Shown here: positions 24,355-24,798 of the stretch, one piece after another | Layout: every line of letters starts with the position of its first letter | Numbering within the stretch: the first letter of the stretch is position 1 | Assembly: GCA_002434245.1 (NCBI GenBank) | Contig: DJJR01000029.1 | Coordinates: forward strand, 1-24,798 | Source: Pelosinus fermentans | GTDB taxonomy: Bacteria; Bacillota; Negativicutes; DSM-13327 | Length of the DNA: 24,798 nt | Direction: 5' to 3' | Made by a program: the position numbers and the translations under genes | The notes under the pieces: model-generated | What the model was told of the DNA's origin: nothing | Seen by the model: the letters and a program-made list of their open reading frames with translations, nothing else | The model's database searches: none

Positions 24355-24611
24355 TAGTCATATAATCAACCGTACACCGCCTAATTCAGCAGAACTATAT
24401 TTGAACTCCTCTGCACTAGCTTTTACTCTAATCCTATTATAGCACTTATCGTAGCGTACTATCCATGGAGTCATACCCAGAACCATGTTACTATTCTTTT
24501 GTATTTCTAAAAAAATGGTTATAATACGGAATATAATGAAATGCTATAAATGAATAAATATAAATAGTTTACTAAAAATAATCCAAATGACACTTAAGGA
24601 GGTACAGCATT

Positions 24612-24758
24612 ATGGAAGAACCTAAAAACCCCTCAACAACTGAGCAGGAAAAAGAACAAAGCAGCGAGCCTTCTGTTGAATCCAGCGATACAAAAACAAA
24701 ACAAACTGTTCCTACTCTTTATCCTGACATAGAGTTCATCAACAGAACGTTACCATGA
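24612..24758 (+). CDS. Small hypothetical protein, 48 residues, hydrophilic
   Basis: A short ORF starts at ATG with an excellent AAGGAGG 9 nt upstream, in a region otherwise without genes (24361-24611). The product is rich in Glu, Ser, Thr, Lys and Pro in its first 30 residues, so it is probably disordered, and ends with YPDIEFINRTLP. There is no signal peptide, membrane segment or cysteine. A TATAAT box lies at 24520-24525, but its spacing to TTGTAT is only 15 bp. It could be a genuine small protein, a leader peptide for a gene beyond the window edge, or the broken start of a longer gene. It matches no family I recognise. Confidence 0.55.
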   Translation: MEEPKNPSTTEQEKEQSSEPSVESSDTKTKQTVPTLYPDIEFINRTLP

Positions 24759-24798
24759 CAGAATACTCTATGTGATCAAAAAAATAAGTGGAGAAAGC

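Noticed and set aside
1..24798. CRISPR array, tRNA, rRNA, prophage or transposase gene
   Set aside because: No regularly spaced direct repeats, no tRNA or rRNA sequences, and no transposase, integrase or phage structural proteins were found.

Overview
The window is about 25 kb of AT-rich chromosomal DNA with compact operons, strong AGGAGG-type ribosome binding sites, TTG/GTG starts, a T-box leader and many intrinsic terminators. This fits an anaerobic, low-GC Firmicute. The combination of IorAB, a nitrogenase-like gene pair, a type-2 isoleucyl-tRNA synthetase and c-di-GMP proteins suggests a Negativicutes (Pelosinus/Sporomusa-like) organism. That assignment is inference; no rRNA is present to test it.

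Layout. At 1-1650 lie the tail of an unidentified gene, a large imperfectly palindromic repeat, nudC (NADH pyrophosphatase) and a convergent ridA. From 1650 to 9550 there is a surface/c-di-GMP block: a cytoplasmic GAF-PAS-PAS-GGDEF-EAL protein with a degenerate GGDEF site, a PAP2-family membrane phosphatase, a Tat-type polysaccharide deacetylase, and a membrane Cache-GGDEF-EAL protein with both motifs intact. From 9.6 to 11.6 kb are a LysR regulator and an EamA permease. From 11.7 to 14.15 kb is iorAB (indolepyruvate:ferredoxin oxidoreductase). From 14.2 to 17.3 kb, on the minus strand, is a two-gene nitrogenase component 1-like operon (D-like and K-like) with no reductase (H) gene. It is preceded by a strong promoter and a structured leader that contains a very stable terminator. 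From 17.4 to 20.2 kb, minus strand, are deoB and an APC amino acid permease. A divergent ybaK-type deacylase gene follows, convergent with a long type-2 ileS under a T-box. The window ends with a small 48-residue ORF.

How the genes may work together. IorAB, the amino acid permease and RidA are consistent with amino acid fermentation that yields reduced ferredoxin. The nitrogenase-like pair keeps all six P-cluster cysteines and the two cofactor ligands. By eye it has lost the Gln191/His195 pair that nitrogenase needs to reduce N2, so a substrate other than N2 is likely. With its attenuator-like leader, this operon is the most interesting locus here. The rest is recognisable housekeeping and accessory content. 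No CRISPR array, tRNA, rRNA, prophage or intact insertion sequence was seen.
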